The notes: generated by a model from the sequence alone, not told the origin. Positions 50,139 to 61,205 are shown, counted from the first letter of the stretch. The stretch: DNA of 64,000 nucleotides from Alcanivorax sp. DP30 (GCF_009882945.1 NZ_WTUY01000005.1:351816-415815); one strand, 5' to 3'. Made by a program: numbers and translations.

Positions 50139-51281
50139 ATGACAGCCCAACAGAAGGTAAATCTGCTCGGCCTTGATCGCCCGCAAATGGAAGAATTCTT
50201 CCTGAATATGGGGGAGAAAAAGTTTCGTGCCCAGCAGGTGCTGAAATGGATCCACCACCATCAGGCGGATTCGTTCGAGCAAATGACCGATGTGGGCAAG
50301 GCATTGCGCCAGAAATTGTCTGAGGTGGCGGAAATCCGCGGCCCTGAAGTGACCCACGAAAGCATCAGCCGTGACGGTACCCGCAAATGGGTATTCGAAC
50401 TGGATAATGGCGGTGCCGTGGAAACCGTATTTATTCCCGATGGCCGCCGCGGCACCTTGTGTGTGTCGTCCCAGGTGGGTTGTGCGGTGGATTGCAGCTT
50501 CTGCTCCACCGGCAAGCAGGGCTTCCAGCGGGACATGACCAGTGCCGAGATCATCGGCCAGGTGTGGCAGGCCAGTCGTTCGTTCGGGCCGCGCCGCAAT
50601 CTGGGTGAGCACCCCATCACCAACGTGGTGATGATGGGCATGGGCGAGCCCCTGCTCAACTACGACAAGGTGCTCACGGCCATGCGCATCATGAAAGATG
50701 ACCTGGGCTACGGCATTGGCAAGAAGCGCATCACGTTGTCCACCTCCGGGGTTGTGCCGCGGATGGACCAGCTCAGCCAGGATCTGGATGTGGCGCTGGC
50801 GGTAAGCCTGCATGCCCCCAACGATGAGCTGCGCAATCAACTGGTGCCACTGAATCGCAAGTACCCGCTGAAAGAGTTGATGGCGGCCTGCAAGCGTTAC
50901 ACCAAGAACATTTCCCACAAGCACAACACCATCACCATGGAATATGTGATGCTCCGGGATGTGAACGACAAACCGGAACATGCGCGCCAATTGGTTAAAC
51001 TGCTTAACGGCATTCCGGTGAAGGTGAATCTGATCCCGTTCAATCCTTTCCCGCATGCGGGGTATGAACGCTCACGCAAGAGCGATATTCTGGAGTTTCA
51101 TAAGTATCTGAATGACAATGGATTGTTGACTACGGTCAGGACGACGCGCGGTGATGATATCGACGCCGCCTGTGGTCAGCTGGTGGGGCAGGTGCAGGAC
51201 CGGACCCGGCGCAGTGAGCGCTGGAAACAATCCATTTTTCACCGCTCCGAACACACGGATAATAATACAGCGCAAGCGTAA
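50139..51281 (+). CDS. rlmN: 23S rRNA/tRNA C2 adenosine methyltransferase RlmN
   Basis: This 380-residue radical-SAM enzyme methylates A2503 of 23S rRNA and A37 of tRNAs. It has [20 protein letters not shown] (the CxxxCxxC cluster motif), [12 protein letters not shown] and [12 protein letters not shown], and the end [13 protein letters not shown] at 50139 follows GGAG. Its stop codon overlaps the pilF start, so the genes are coupled. Confidence 0.96.
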   Translation: MTAQQKVNLLGLDRPQMEEFFLNMGEKKFRAQQVLKWIHHHQADSFEQMTDVGKALRQKLSEVAEIRGPEVTHESISRDGTRKWVFELDNGGAVETVFIPDGRRGTLCVSSQVGCAVDCSFCSTGKQGFQRDMTSAEIIGQVWQASRSFGPRRNLGEHPITNVVMMGMGEPLLNYDKVLTAMRIMKDDLGYGIGKKRITLSTSGVVPRMDQLSQDLDVALAVSLHAPNDELRNQLVPLNRKYPLKELMAACKRYTKNISHKHNTITMEYVMLRDVNDKPEHARQLVKLLNGIPVKVNLIPFNPFPHAGYERSRKSDILEFHKYLNDNGLLTTVRTTRGDDIDAACGQLVGQVQDRTRRSERWKQSIFHRSEHTDNNTAQA

Positions 51282-52063
51282 TGAATCCTTTTATTCGCGG
51301 TATCCTGGGTCTGCTGATTGCAGGCCTTCTCTCCACCGGGTGTGTGACGGTGGAATCTGGTCAACGGGAAGTCAAAGTTGACGAGGCAGTCACCAGTCGG
51401 GTTGCTGCCGGCCTCCAATACCTTCAGCAGGGTGATCCCGCTGAAGCACGACGACATTTCTCCCGTGCCTTGCAGCTTGATGACAACAGCGCCGTGGCTC
51501 ACAACGCCATGGCCTTGCTGTACAAGTACGAGCAAGACCCGGAAATGGAAGAATACCACTACAAAAAGGCGGTCAGCGCCGATCGCAGCTACTCTCCGGC
51601 CCAGAACAACTATGGCACCTTGCTGTTTTCCCGCGGCGACTACGAGGATGCGCTGAAGCGCTTTGAGCGTGCGGCCAACGATGCCAGCTATTCCGGCCGC
51701 GGCAGTGCCTGGGAAAATATTGGTCGTTGCTACCAGAAGCTGGGCCGGGATGAAGAGGCTCAGAAAGCCTTCATCAAGGCGCTGCGTCTCAACCCGCGGG
51801 CGGTGGTGCCGAACATCGAGCTGGCGGATCTGTATTTCAAGGAAGGCCGTGCCCGTCTGGCCTGGGATTACTATCAGCAATATGCACAGCGAACTGATCA
51901 GCAGGGCCCCCGTTCCCTGTTGCTGGGGGCCCAGCTGGCAGCCACACTGGGTTTCAAGGATCAGCAGTCCAGCTATGCGCTGGCACTGGAAAACCTTTAC
52001 CGTCGCTCACCGGAGTTTCGTGAGTGGCAGAAATGGACCGCCGCACGGGAGAGCGCACAATGA
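51281..52063 (+). CDS. pilF: type IV pilus pilotin PilF/PilW
   Basis: This 260-residue lipoprotein (lipobox LLSTGCVTVE) consists of about six TPR repeats, e.g. AGLQYLQQGDPAEARRHFSR and NNYGTLLFSRGDYEDALKRF. It assists outer-membrane localisation and assembly of the PilQ secretin. The gene order rlmN-pilF-rodZ-ispG is conserved in Pseudomonas. It overlaps rodZ by 4 bases (ATGA). Confidence 0.94.
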   Translation: MNPFIRGILGLLIAGLLSTGCVTVESGQREVKVDEAVTSRVAAGLQYLQQGDPAEARRHFSRALQLDDNSAVAHNAMALLYKYEQDPEMEEYHYKKAVSADRSYSPAQNNYGTLLFSRGDYEDALKRFERAANDASYSGRGSAWENIGRCYQKLGRDEEAQKAFIKALRLNPRAVVPNIELADLYFKEGRARLAWDYYQQYAQRTDQQGPRSLLLGAQLAATLGFKDQQSSYALALENLYRRSPEFREWQKWTAARESAQ

Positions 52064-52929
52064 GCGATAAAATGGTCGTGTTACCCGGCGAGCGTTGTCG
52101 CAAGGCCCGGGAAGCCATGGGCTGGACCACAGCAGAAGCTGCCAAGCGCATGCATCTGTCCCATACCTACCTGCTTGCTCTGGAAGCCGACGATTACGAG
52201 CGTTTGCCCGAGGCCACTTTCGTTAAGGGCTATCTGAAAAATTATGCCCGGCTACTGGGCCTGCCTGCTGATGAAGTGGCCAACACTTTTCAGCAGATGG
52301 TTAATGAAGACGCCTTTGACAAGCCGCTGGAACTGCCTGCCCTGCCTCGCAGGCCCGGTCTGCTGAAACGTCCGCTGGTTTGGGGGGGGCTGGTGATCCT
52401 GCTGGTAGTGGCAGTGCTGGCCCTCTGGCCCGACAAGGCTTCCGAACCGGAGACAGCTGGTTTTGCCCCGGTGGAAGACAACATGTCTGAGGATGCTGGC
52501 GAGCAGGACGCTATGGATGCGCCTGTGGAGTCTGGCGATGATGAGGCCGGCGTAGTGGACTCAGACATGGCCGACAGCAGTGATGCAGTCACCGGCGAGC
52601 AGGCCACTGACGAGATGCAGGAAGCCATTGACGAGGAGTTGGTAGAGCAGGAACCTGCTATCGATCCGGCGCTGCTGGCCCCCAACGGGCTTGACCGGCT
52701 GGTGTTCGATTTCTCTGCCAATTGCTGGTTGGAAGTGAAAGACGCCAACGGCCGCGTTCTGCGCCAGGGCGAACAACCTGCCGGTACTACCATGCAGGTG
52801 GATGGCAAGGGACCTTTCAGCCTCAAAATCGGTAATGCTGCCGCCATCAGCGAGCTGTTGCTCAATGGAGAGGCTGTCACCTTGCCGACGGATTCTCCCG
52901 GTAGAGTTGTCAAACTCACGCTCCCCTGA
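52060..52929 (+). CDS. rodZ: cytoskeletal protein RodZ
   Basis: This 289-residue protein has an N-terminal Cro-type helix-turn-helix (GERCRKAREAMGWTTAEAAK, TFVKGYLKNYARLLGL), a helix at about 106-126, an acidic spacer (about 130-205) and a C-terminal DUF4115 domain (LVFDFSANCWLEVKDANGRV). It links MreB to the membrane and sets cell shape. The spacer is extremely Asp/Glu-rich, more than in E. coli. Confidence 0.93.
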   Translation: MSDKMVVLPGERCRKAREAMGWTTAEAAKRMHLSHTYLLALEADDYERLPEATFVKGYLKNYARLLGLPADEVANTFQQMVNEDAFDKPLELPALPRRPGLLKRPLVWGGLVILLVVAVLALWPDKASEPETAGFAPVEDNMSEDAGEQDAMDAPVESGDDEAGVVDSDMADSSDAVTGEQATDEMQEAIDEELVEQEPAIDPALLAPNGLDRLVFDFSANCWLEVKDANGRVLRQGEQPAGTTMQVDGKGPFSLKIGNAAAISELLLNGEAVTLPTDSPGRVVKLTLP

Positions 52930-52947
52930 TCAAGACCGAGACATACC

Positions 52948-54066
52948 ATGGAACCGGAAGTCAAAATCGAGCGCCGCAAGACCCGACAGATCTTTGTCGG
53001 CAAGGTGCCGGTAGGTGGTGACGCACCTATCTCCGTGCAGAGCATGACCAACACCGAAACCTGTGATGTGGCGGCAACAGTGGGCCAGATTCAGCGTCTC
53101 CAGGACGCCGGTGTGGATATCGTGCGCGTCTCTGTGCCGAGTATGGAAGCTGCGGACGCCTTCGGCGAGATCCGCAAGCGTGTGGATGTGCCGCTGGTGG
53201 CGGATATCCATTACGACTACAAGATCGCCCTGGCCGTGGCCGAAAGGGGCGTGGATTGTCTGCGCATCAATCCCGGCAATATTGGCCGGGAAGACCGCAT
53301 CAAGGCGGTGATCCAGTGCGCCAAGGACAAAGGCATTCCCATTCGTATTGGCGTGAATGCCGGCTCTCTGGAAAAAGAATTGCAACGCAAATATGGCGAG
53401 CCCACTTCTGATGCATTGGTGGAATCGGCAATGCGCCATGTGGATATTCTGGATCGCCATGACTTTCAGGACTTCAAGGTCAGTGTGAAGGCGTCCAACG
53501 TATTCATGACCCTGCAGGCCTACCGCAAACTCTCCCAGCAGATTGAGCAGCCTTTGCATCTGGGAGTGACTGAGGCGGGGACCTTCCGCTCCGGCACGGT
53601 GAAATCGGCGGTGGCACTGGGCTCGCTGCTGATGGACGGAATTGGCGATACCATCCGTGTTTCCCTGGCCGCCGATCCGGTGGAAGAAGTCCGCGTGGGT
53701 TTCGATATTCTCAAGAGTCTTAACCTTCGCAAGAAGGGCGTGAACATCATTGCCTGCCCGAGTTGCTCACGGCAGAACTTTGACGTGATCAAGACCGTCA
53801 ACGAGCTGGAAGCACGACTGGAAGATATCAACGAATCCGTGGATCTGGCGGTGATCGGGTGTCTGGTCAACGGGCCCGGTGAAGCGCGGGAGGCCGATGT
53901 GGGCCTCACCGGTGGAACGCCCAACAATCTTTCCTATCTGAACGGTGAGAAGAGCCATCACGTTACCAAGGAAGATCTGGTGGACGAGCTGGAACGCATG
54001 GTGCGGGCCAAGGTAAAGAAACAGCGCGAAGATGAGGAAAAAGGCATCATCGCCAGAAGTGAATGA
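52948..54066 (+). CDS. ispG: 4-hydroxy-3-methylbut-2-enyl diphosphate synthase IspG (GcpE)
   Basis: This 372-residue Fe-S enzyme catalyses the penultimate step of the MEP isoprenoid pathway. It contains [40 protein letters not shown] and the cluster motifs [14 protein letters not shown] and [17 protein letters not shown]. It starts 18 bases after rodZ with a GAGA site. A GTCGGACG-type repeat separates it from hisS. Confidence 0.97.
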   Translation: MEPEVKIERRKTRQIFVGKVPVGGDAPISVQSMTNTETCDVAATVGQIQRLQDAGVDIVRVSVPSMEAADAFGEIRKRVDVPLVADIHYDYKIALAVAERGVDCLRINPGNIGREDRIKAVIQCAKDKGIPIRIGVNAGSLEKELQRKYGEPTSDALVESAMRHVDILDRHDFQDFKVSVKASNVFMTLQAYRKLSQQIEQPLHLGVTEAGTFRSGTVKSAVALGSLLMDGIGDTIRVSLAADPVEEVRVGFDILKSLNLRKKGVNIIACPSCSRQNFDVIKTVNELEARLEDINESVDLAVIGCLVNGPGEAREADVGLTGGTPNNLSYLNGEKSHHVTKEDLVDELERMVRAKVKKQREDEEKGIIARSE

Positions 54067-54068
54067 TT

Positions 54069-54148
54069 AGTCGGATGTCGGGAGTCTGACGTCGGACGTT
54101 TGAATCCGGCAGGTTTTTTGTCAGGCGTCCGACCTCGGAGGTCCGACG
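54069..54148. repeat. GTCGGACG-family inverted repeat between ispG and hisS
   Basis: AGTCGGATGTCGGGAGTCTG followed by ACGTCGGACGT (54069-54099) faces GTCAGGCGTCCGACCTCGGA and GGTCCGACG (54120-54148). The arms are nearly inverted copies of each other around a T-rich loop. It lies between the ispG stop codon and the hisS ribosome-binding site. Confidence 0.8.
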
Positions 54149-54167
54149 TTTTTAGCAAGGAATTTTC

Positions 54168-55436
54168 GTGAGCAAGAAAATCACCTCCATCCGCGGGATG
54201 AATGACATCCTGCCGGAGCAGACCGGCCTGTGGCAGTGGCTGGAAGGCAAGGTACGCGACGTACTGGCCAGCTACGGCTACCAGGAAATCCGTATGCCCA
54301 TCGTCGAGCAGACCGACCTGTTCAAGCGCAGCATTGGTGAAGTGACGGATATCGTCGAAAAGGAAATGTATACCTTTGACGACCGTAACGGTGACAGCCT
54401 GACCCTGCGCCCGGAAGGCACCGCCAGCTGTGTGCGAGCGTGCGAACAACATGGCCTGCTCTATAACCAGGTGCAGCGCCTGTGGTACACAGGCCCCATG
54501 TTCCGTCACGAGCGCCCCCAGGCTGGCCGTTATCGCCAGTTCCACCAGATCGGGGTGGAAACCTTCGGTATGACCGGTCCGGACATTGATGCGGAAGTGA
54601 TCCTGATGACGGCCCGGCTGTGGAAGGCCCTGGGACTGAGCGACAAGGTGACCCTGGAACTGAATTCCCTTGGCGACAGCGAAGACCGTGCCCGCTATCG
54701 CGATGCGCTGGTCGATTACCTGAAAGCCAATTTCGACCAGCTCGATGAGGATTCGCAAAAGCGCCTTGAGCGCAGTCCGTTGCGGGTGCTGGACAGCAAG
54801 GATAACGGTACCCGTCAGGTACTGGAAAATGCCCCGCAGCTGGCCGATTACCTGAACGACGACGCCCGCGAGCACTTCGACGGCCTGAAAGCCTTGCTGG
54901 ATGCCAATGGCATTGCTTATAAAGTGAACCCGTATCTGGTGCGCGGCCTCGACTATTATGGCAAGACCGTGTTTGAGTGGGTCACCGACGCGCTGGGTGC
55001 CCAGGGGACTGTGTGTGCTGGCGGCCGTTACGATGGCCTGGTTGAGCAGCTGGGCGGCAAGCCGACCCCGGCGGTGGGTTTCGCCATGGGTGTTGAGCGA
55101 CTGATTTTGCTCATCGAACAACAAATGCCGGAACTGTCCGCGCCGGTGGACGTCTATGTGATGGCCATGGGGGATGTGCTGGCCCCCACAATGGCCTTGG
55201 CAGAAGAGCTGCGTGATGCACTGCCGGGCAAGGGTGTGCAGTTACATTGTGGAGGCGGCAGCTTCAAGAGCCAGATGAAAAAAGCCGATCGCAGCGGCGC
55301 TGCAGTGGCCTTGATCATCGGCGAAGACGAGCTGGCCAGTGGTGTGGTGACAGTGAAGCCCTTGCGCGGGCAGGGCGAGCAAGCGCAGGTGGCGCAGGGC
55401 GATGTGGCCAACGCGCTGACATCGTTTCTGGAATAA
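54168..55436 (+). CDS. hisS: histidyl-tRNA synthetase
   Basis: This 422-residue class II synthetase has motif 1 ([20 protein letters not shown]), motif 2 ([20 protein letters not shown]), the His-binding [15 protein letters not shown], motif 3 ([12 protein letters not shown]) and a C-terminal anticodon-binding domain. GTG at 54168 is the start, supported by AAGGAATT ahead. Confidence 0.97.
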   Translation: MSKKITSIRGMNDILPEQTGLWQWLEGKVRDVLASYGYQEIRMPIVEQTDLFKRSIGEVTDIVEKEMYTFDDRNGDSLTLRPEGTASCVRACEQHGLLYNQVQRLWYTGPMFRHERPQAGRYRQFHQIGVETFGMTGPDIDAEVILMTARLWKALGLSDKVTLELNSLGDSEDRARYRDALVDYLKANFDQLDEDSQKRLERSPLRVLDSKDNGTRQVLENAPQLADYLNDDAREHFDGLKALLDANGIAYKVNPYLVRGLDYYGKTVFEWVTDALGAQGTVCAGGRYDGLVEQLGGKPTPAVGFAMGVERLILLIEQQMPELSAPVDVYVMAMGDVLAPTMALAEELRDALPGKGVQLHCGGGSFKSQMKKADRSGAAVALIIGEDELASGVVTVKPLRGQGEQAQVAQGDVANALTSFLE

Positions 55437-55614
55437 AGACAGCTACAAGCGACAAGGCGCGATGAGCCCGGGCGCGGCGTTGACGGAAATTGAAAAGCAC
55501 GGCATTTGCCGCGTTGTAGCTTGCTTCCCGACGTCGATAAGAGCGTCCTGGGATACGAAATAAACAAACGCCGGGAAAAACACTTCCGGGTCATAAAAAC
55601 GAAAGGAGATCAGG

Positions 55615-56256
55615 GTGGTCGATTACATCCGTGACGAAGAAGAGCAGGCGGAACTGCTCAAGAGCTGGTGGAAAGAGAACGGTACTGCCGCGATCATCAC
55701 CATTGTGCTGGCCGTGGCGGCGCTGATTGGCTGGCGTGAGTGGCAGGGCTATCAGGCCGAGCAGTCTGCGGATGCATCAACCCAGTATCAGAGCATGCTG
55801 GAGACGCTGGCCAATACCGAGGCGAATGCCGAGGATGTGTCTGCTAAAGCAGATGCCCTGATCGACGCCTATCCGGGCTCTGCCTATGCGGATCATGCCC
55901 GTCTGGCCAAGGCCAGTGTGGCTGTTGAAGCGGCAGATTATGATCAGGCGGCAGCCCTGCTGGAAGACGTGGCCAATGACGGTGCCACTGACGAATTGAC
56001 CTACACCGCTTCCTTGCGTCTGGCTCGCATCTACCTGCAGCAGCAGGCGTGGGACAAGGCAGAATCTGTACTCGGTGCGACTTTCCCGAAAGCGTTTAAC
56101 GGCATGGCGCTGGAGCTGCGTGGTGACGTGGCCAAGGGTCAGGGTGATCTGGCTGCCGCACAGGGCCACTATGCCGAGGCTCTGGAAGTCCTGCAGGACG
56201 GTGGTGAAAAAGACCGTGTGCAGATGAAACTTGATGATCTGAATACCGCTTCCTGA
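55615..56256 (+). CDS. yfgM: ancillary SecYEG translocon subunit YfgM
   Basis: This 213-residue protein has a cytoplasmic start (VDYIRDEEEQAELLKSWWKE), one helix (about 20-40, NGTAAIITIVLAVAALIGW) and periplasmic TPR-like repeats rich in Ala (ADHARLAKASVAVEAADYDQ). It binds the translocon and periplasmic chaperones. GTG at 55615 follows AAAGGAGATC. The gene order hisS-yfgM-bamB-der is typical of gammaproteobacteria. Confidence 0.93.
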   Translation: MVDYIRDEEEQAELLKSWWKENGTAAIITIVLAVAALIGWREWQGYQAEQSADASTQYQSMLETLANTEANAEDVSAKADALIDAYPGSAYADHARLAKASVAVEAADYDQAAALLEDVANDGATDELTYTASLRLARIYLQQQAWDKAESVLGATFPKAFNGMALELRGDVAKGQGDLAAAQGHYAEALEVLQDGGEKDRVQMKLDDLNTAS

Positions 56257-56267
56257 ACAGGATTTTC

Positions 56268-57458
56268 ATGAAAAACCTTCTGCTTCCCCTGTTGCTGGCC
56301 GGCCTTGTGCTGGCTGGCTGCAGCTCCAACCCCAATGCCATTGAACCCAACGATCTGCCCGACTTTCAGGCCAGCTACAAGGTAAAACGGCTGTGGAGCG
56401 AAGGGGTGGGCGATGGCCTTCAGGATAGCCAGCTGACCCTGCGCCCTGCGGTGACAACACAACAGGTAGTGGCTGGTGATGTGGAAGGCCGGGTGTATGC
56501 CATCAATCGTCAGACCGGCAAGCGCCAATGGCGAATAAAAACCGGTGACCGGATCGCCGGTGGTTTCTATGCCGGCTATGGCATGGTGCTCTACGGCACC
56601 CGTGAGGGCATGGCCGTGGCGCTGGATGCAGAGACGGGCGAAACACGCTGGCGTACCCAGCTCACCGGTGAGGCGCTGGCCATTCCGGTGAGTGACGGCA
56701 ATCTGGCCATTTTCCAGACTCAGGATGGCCATGTTGCAGGCCTGGATGCGGAAACCGGCGAGCAGCGCTGGGATTATGAAACTCCACCCCCGACCCTGAC
56801 CCTGCGTGGCCTTGCCCAACCCACGATTGCTGGGGACAAGGTTTACGCGGGCTTTGCCAACGCCAAGGTGGTGGCACTGGATCTTGCGGGTGGAGTCCCC
56901 GTTTGGGAAAAGCGCATCGCGGAGGCCACTGGTCGTTCGGAACTTGATCGCCTGGTTGACGTGGATGGCAATCTGATTGTGGAAGGCGGCGGAGTGTTTG
57001 CTGTCAGCTTCCAGGGCAAGATCAGCGTCATGGACCAGGATACCGGGCGTCAGTACTGGGACAAGCCCATGTCCAGTGCCACCGCGATCAGCAGCAACGG
57101 CGCCGGCAGCTTGTTCGTCGCCGATGATGTGGGGGTGGTGCGCGCGGTAGACCAGCGCGGAGGTGCTGTGCTCTGGAAGCAGGACAAGCTCTATGGCCGT
57201 CGTCTTACCGGCACGGCCTACCAGGATGGTCTGGTCGCAGTGGGTGATTTCGAGGGGTATATCCACTGGCTGGATGCGGAAGACGGCAGCATTGTCGCCC
57301 GCGAGCGTCATGATGGTGATGGTTTCGCCGGTACCCCGGTGGGCTATGACGATGTGCTTTATGTGGTTGGCTTTGATGGCAAGCTCTCGGCCTATCAGCT
57401 GACCCCCCGCAAGCCGTCGTTCTGGAAGCGGGTGTTCTCCTCGGATGAGGAAGAATAA
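56268..57458 (+). CDS. bamB: outer membrane assembly lipoprotein BamB
   Basis: This 396-residue lipoprotein (LAGCSSNP) is an eight-bladed PQQ-type beta-propeller with blades such as GRVYAINRQTGKRQWRIKTG and VAGLDAETGEQRWDYETPPP. It is part of the BAM complex that inserts barrel proteins. It starts 11 bases after yfgM. Confidence 0.95.
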   Translation: MKNLLLPLLLAGLVLAGCSSNPNAIEPNDLPDFQASYKVKRLWSEGVGDGLQDSQLTLRPAVTTQQVVAGDVEGRVYAINRQTGKRQWRIKTGDRIAGGFYAGYGMVLYGTREGMAVALDAETGETRWRTQLTGEALAIPVSDGNLAIFQTQDGHVAGLDAETGEQRWDYETPPPTLTLRGLAQPTIAGDKVYAGFANAKVVALDLAGGVPVWEKRIAEATGRSELDRLVDVDGNLIVEGGGVFAVSFQGKISVMDQDTGRQYWDKPMSSATAISSNGAGSLFVADDVGVVRAVDQRGGAVLWKQDKLYGRRLTGTAYQDGLVAVGDFEGYIHWLDAEDGSIVARERHDGDGFAGTPVGYDDVLYVVGFDGKLSAYQLTPRKPSFWKRVFSSDEEE

Positions 57459-57656
57459 GACCGCAGGTCAAGTGAGGCAGTGGGCAGGCGCATGGCCTGT
57501 CCTGCCCCATGACCCTGCAAGGGTTCCGGGGCATTCCTGTTACGTCCCTGAGGGGGAGTGTTCCCGTCCTGCCAGCAGATAATCCCGTTTTCTTCTCTCC
57601 GCCTTACACTCCGATTTGCGTTACCATAGCGCCCAAACATTCTTGTAGAGACACCT

Positions 57657-59063
57657 ATGAAGCCGGTTATCGCCCTGGTGGGGCGGCCCAATGTGGGCAA
57701 ATCCACCCTGTTCAATCGTCTGACCCGGACCCGGGATGCCCTGGTGGCAGATTTTCCCGGCCTTACCCGTGACCGTAAATACGGTGACGGCAGGCTTGGC
57801 GACTACCTGTATACCGTGGTGGATACCGGCGGGATCGGTGAAAACGACGACGGCATTGATGTACCGATGACCGAACAATCGTTGGCAGCCGTTGGCGAAG
57901 CGGATCTGGTGATGTTCCTGGTCGACGGCCGGGCAGGCCTCACTGCGGCGGACGAGCAGATTGCCAATGAACTGCGCAAGCTCCCCAAACCGACCTATCT
58001 GGTGGTCAACAAGACCGACGGCATCGACCCGGACACCGCCATGGCAGATTTTTACGCCCTTGGCATGACCGAGGTGTTGCCCATCGCAGCGGCCCATGGT
58101 CGAGGCGTGCGCAGCATGATCGAAACCGTGCTGGAAGCGTTCCCGGATCTTGAGCCCTACTATAATGAAGAGGGTGAGCCGGTCGATACCGACGATGGCA
58201 GCATCCGGGTGGCGGTACTGGGGCGTCCCAATGTGGGCAAGTCCACCCTGATCAATCGCATGCTGGGTGAAGAACGGGTAGTGGTGTTCGATCACGCCGG
58301 CACCACCCGTGACTCCATCGAGGTGCCCTTCGAGCGGATGGGCAAGGCTTACACCCTGATCGATACCGCCGGAGTGCGACGCCGTGGCAAGGTGTTCGAG
58401 ATGGTGGAGAAATTCTCGGTCATCAAGGCCTTGCAGGCAGTGGATGCTGCCCAGGTGGTGGTGGTCGTGATTGATGCCCGGGAAGGGATCACCGACCAGG
58501 ATTTGCATCTTTTGGGTTATGTTCTCGATAGCGGTCGCGCCCTTATGATAGCGGTTAACAAATGGGACGGGCTGGATGCCGACCACAAGGAGCGGGTGCG
58601 AATCGAACTGGGCCGCCGGCTGGAATTTGCTCCCTGGGTGAAGATCAAGTTCATTTCGGCGCTTCATGGTACCGGGGTGGGCGATCTCTGGGGTATGGTG
58701 GAGAAGGCGTGGGACAGTGCGTTCATCAAGATCGGCACCAACGAGATGACCCGGATCATGGAGTCCATTCTGGCCGGGCATCCGCCGCCCCGAAATGGTC
58801 GTTTCCGGGCCAAGCTGCGATATGCCCATATGGGAGGCAACAACCCGCCCACCATTGTGCTGCATGGCAACCGCACGGAATCCCTGCCAAACAGTTACAA
58901 GCGTTTCCTGGAAAATCGCTTCAGGGAAGTAATGAAACTGGAAGGCACGCCCATTCGGTTGGAGTTCAAATCCGGCTCCAACCCCTATGAGGGCAAGAAG
59001 AATGTGTTGACCGATCGACAGGCTCACAAGCGGCGTCGGATGATCAAACGCATGAAAAAATAG
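57657..59063 (+). CDS. der: ribosome biogenesis GTPase Der (EngA)
   Basis: This 468-residue protein has two GTPase domains in tandem, each with [10 protein letters not shown] (residues near 9 and 185), [13 protein letters not shown] switch motifs and NKTD/NKWD base-recognition motifs. A KH-like domain follows at the C terminus ([20 protein letters not shown]), and a basic tail ([11 protein letters not shown]) binds the 50S subunit. It acts late in 50S assembly. Confidence 0.97.
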   Translation: MKPVIALVGRPNVGKSTLFNRLTRTRDALVADFPGLTRDRKYGDGRLGDYLYTVVDTGGIGENDDGIDVPMTEQSLAAVGEADLVMFLVDGRAGLTAADEQIANELRKLPKPTYLVVNKTDGIDPDTAMADFYALGMTEVLPIAAAHGRGVRSMIETVLEAFPDLEPYYNEEGEPVDTDDGSIRVAVLGRPNVGKSTLINRMLGEERVVVFDHAGTTRDSIEVPFERMGKAYTLIDTAGVRRRGKVFEMVEKFSVIKALQAVDAAQVVVVVIDAREGITDQDLHLLGYVLDSGRALMIAVNKWDGLDADHKERVRIELGRRLEFAPWVKIKFISALHGTGVGDLWGMVEKAWDSAFIKIGTNEMTRIMESILAGHPPPRNGRFRAKLRYAHMGGNNPPTIVLHGNRTESLPNSYKRFLENRFREVMKLEGTPIRLEFKSGSNPYEGKKNVLTDRQAHKRRRMIKRMKK

Positions 59064-59104
59064 GACATTAACTTCAGGGAGGAGTTGCCATCAAACGTCG
59101 GGGG

Positions 59105-61204
59105 ATGTGGGGAGCAATAACGGCAATCGTCTTGTCGCCAGCGGCATGGGCCATGGAGCCCATGATGCCCCTTGATGGCAATTCCACCATGGTGCTGACT
59201 CCTGCACGGGTCAGCCAGCCCCAGTCAGAAGCCCCTGCCAGTGTCACGGTGATTGACCGTAATCTGATCGAAGCCAGCGGCGCTCGCGAACTCTACGAAG
59301 TCCTCAAACTGGTGCCAGGCATGTCTGCCGTGAAGGTGGATGGCAATGTGCCCACCGTGGCCTATCACGGCACCCAGGCCCGTGATACCCGCCGCATGCT
59401 GGTGCTACTTGATGGTCGCAGCCAGTACCAACCCGGTCTTTCCCGGGTGAACTGGAATGACATGCCGGTGGATATTCAGGATGTGGAGCGCATCGAAGTC
59501 ACCCGTGGCCCCGCCGCAGCAGCCTACGGAGCCAACGCCTTTACTGCCGTTATCAACATCATTACCCGTGATCCCCGCGATATCAGTGGTAACAGTATTT
59601 CCATCGCAGCAGGCAACAACGCAATACGCGATGGCCGCGCTGCTGCCGCCGGTCAAAGTGAAGATATGGCCTGGCGGGCCTCAGTGGCACGCCGTGCAGA
59701 TGATGGTTACGACGAACCCTTGGAGGGCAGCAAGCTCCCGGACGCCAAGCGCATTGAAACCCTGAACAGCGAGTGGCTATGGACGGCTGATGAGAAAAAT
59801 ACGTTTGCTATTCAGGCGGGCGGCAGCACCAGTCGACTGGAGCGGCTGCAGGACGGAGGGGCTGCCAGTCTGGGCGAATACCGTCAGGACCCGGTGCAGA
59901 AGGGCGAGCGCGCTTTCCTGCAACTGGAGTGGCAGCATGCCTTCAGTCAGACTCACCAACTCAAACTCACCGGCTACGGGCAGTACAACAACGAAGTGAC
60001 AGACTTCAAGGTCTGTTACTTTGATCCCGTTACCGGGCAGATCGGGCCCGGCGGCGGGCTGTTCTTTTCCCGGGAGCTGCGAGACCTGTTTCTGGCCAAT
60101 AATGGTGACATCGATGCCACGCTTGGCGCCGCACTCTCGAACCCGGCGGTGCTTTCCCGCTACGGTGCACTGGCAGGCCTGAATGAAGATTTCTGTGCCG
60201 TCAACGAGCTGGATATTCAGGAGGAACGCTACGATCTGGAGGTGCAGGATACTCTGCAGATCACCGACCGCTTGCGACTGGTCAGTGGGCTGAATGTGCG
60301 CCAGGATCGCGCCATCTCGCAGACGTATCTCTCTGGCACCGAGGAAAACCTGAGCTATCGTGCTTTTGGTAACCTGTCAGCGGAAGTGATCCGCAATGTG
60401 CTGGTGAACCTGGGTGGCTACTGGGAGCACGACGAGATTAGCGGCAAGCACTTCAGCCCACGGGCCGGAGTGAACTGGCGCTTTCTGCCGGGCCACAGTT
60501 TACGCTATGTCTATTCCGAAGCGGTGCGCACCCCGGACATCTATGAGGAGCGGGCGCATACCAATATCCGCGCTTATGAAATGCGTCAGCCGTTTGCCTC
60601 AGATGCCAATGGGCTTCTGGGTTGGTCTCCGGCCTATTTCTTCGTCACCCGCACCAGCCCGGGCACCCTGGAGCCTGAGGAAATACGCTCCTGGGAAGTC
60701 GGTTATTTCGGGCAGTTGCGCATGCTGGATCTGGATGTCCGCTATTTCCAGGAAACCCTCACTAATCTGCTCAGCCATGCCCTTAATCCCTTCGAGTTTG
60801 AACCGAACAACGAAGGTGAGGTATTCCACCAGGGGACCGAGGCGCAGCTGACCTGGCGCCCGTCAGTGAACCATCTTGTTCGTGGTACCGGGGCGCATAT
60901 CCACACCCGCACCAACAAGAAGACGGAGGGCCGGCTGGCGGCGCGCGATAGCGCCAGCCTCCTGTGGGCCTGGCAGCTTACCGATAACTGGGGTTTCAGT
61001 ACCGCGTACTATCTGTTCGATGCCTATAATGACAATGTGTTCGAGCGCGTGGATGCGCAGCTCCGTTTCCGGCACCAGCTGGCAGGGAGTGAAGTGGAAT
61101 GGAAGGCCGTGGTGCAGCATGCACTGAACAAGGCTCCACTGGTGTTTGAAGAAAATCGATATGCCGAAGACAGGATGTGGCTCGGGATGTCGGTGAGGTT
61201 CTGA
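59105..61204 (+). CDS. TonB-dependent outer membrane receptor
   Basis: This 699-residue barrel receptor has a signal peptide, a plug (about 45-170: SVTVIDRNLIEASGARELYE, RMLVLLDGRSQY, RIEVTRGPAAAAYGANAFTA) and a barrel ending in MWLGMSVRF. It imports a ligand such as a siderophore or haem; identity unknown. From the ATG at 59105 the signal peptide lacks a basic start. An in-frame ATC at 59090, five bases after GGGAGGAG, would add a Lys-Arg-Arg segment and may be the true start. It heads an operon with a binding-like protein and a sensor kinase. Confidence 0.92.
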   Translation: MWGAITAIVLSPAAWAMEPMMPLDGNSTMVLTPARVSQPQSEAPASVTVIDRNLIEASGARELYEVLKLVPGMSAVKVDGNVPTVAYHGTQARDTRRMLVLLDGRSQYQPGLSRVNWNDMPVDIQDVERIEVTRGPAAAAYGANAFTAVINIITRDPRDISGNSISIAAGNNAIRDGRAAAAGQSEDMAWRASVARRADDGYDEPLEGSKLPDAKRIETLNSEWLWTADEKNTFAIQAGGSTSRLERLQDGGAASLGEYRQDPVQKGERAFLQLEWQHAFSQTHQLKLTGYGQYNNEVTDFKVCYFDPVTGQIGPGGGLFFSRELRDLFLANNGDIDATLGAALSNPAVLSRYGALAGLNEDFCAVNELDIQEERYDLEVQDTLQITDRLRLVSGLNVRQDRAISQTYLSGTEENLSYRAFGNLSAEVIRNVLVNLGGYWEHDEISGKHFSPRAGVNWRFLPGHSLRYVYSEAVRTPDIYEERAHTNIRAYEMRQPFASDANGLLGWSPAYFFVTRTSPGTLEPEEIRSWEVGYFGQLRMLDLDVRYFQETLTNLLSHALNPFEFEPNNEGEVFHQGTEAQLTWRPSVNHLVRGTGAHIHTRTNKKTEGRLAARDSASLLWAWQLTDNWGFSTAYYLFDAYNDNVFERVDAQLRFRHQLAGSEVEWKAVVQHALNKAPLVFEENRYAEDRMWLGMSVRF

Positions 61205-61205
61205 C

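Noticed and set aside
57482-57507. GGGCAGG/CCTGCCC hairpin after bamB
   Set aside because: Short stem, long loop and no T tract; not called as a terminator.
57621-59027. 468-codon minus-strand frame opposite der
   Set aside because: Mirrors der codon for codon and has no recognisable domain; der has all GTPase motifs.
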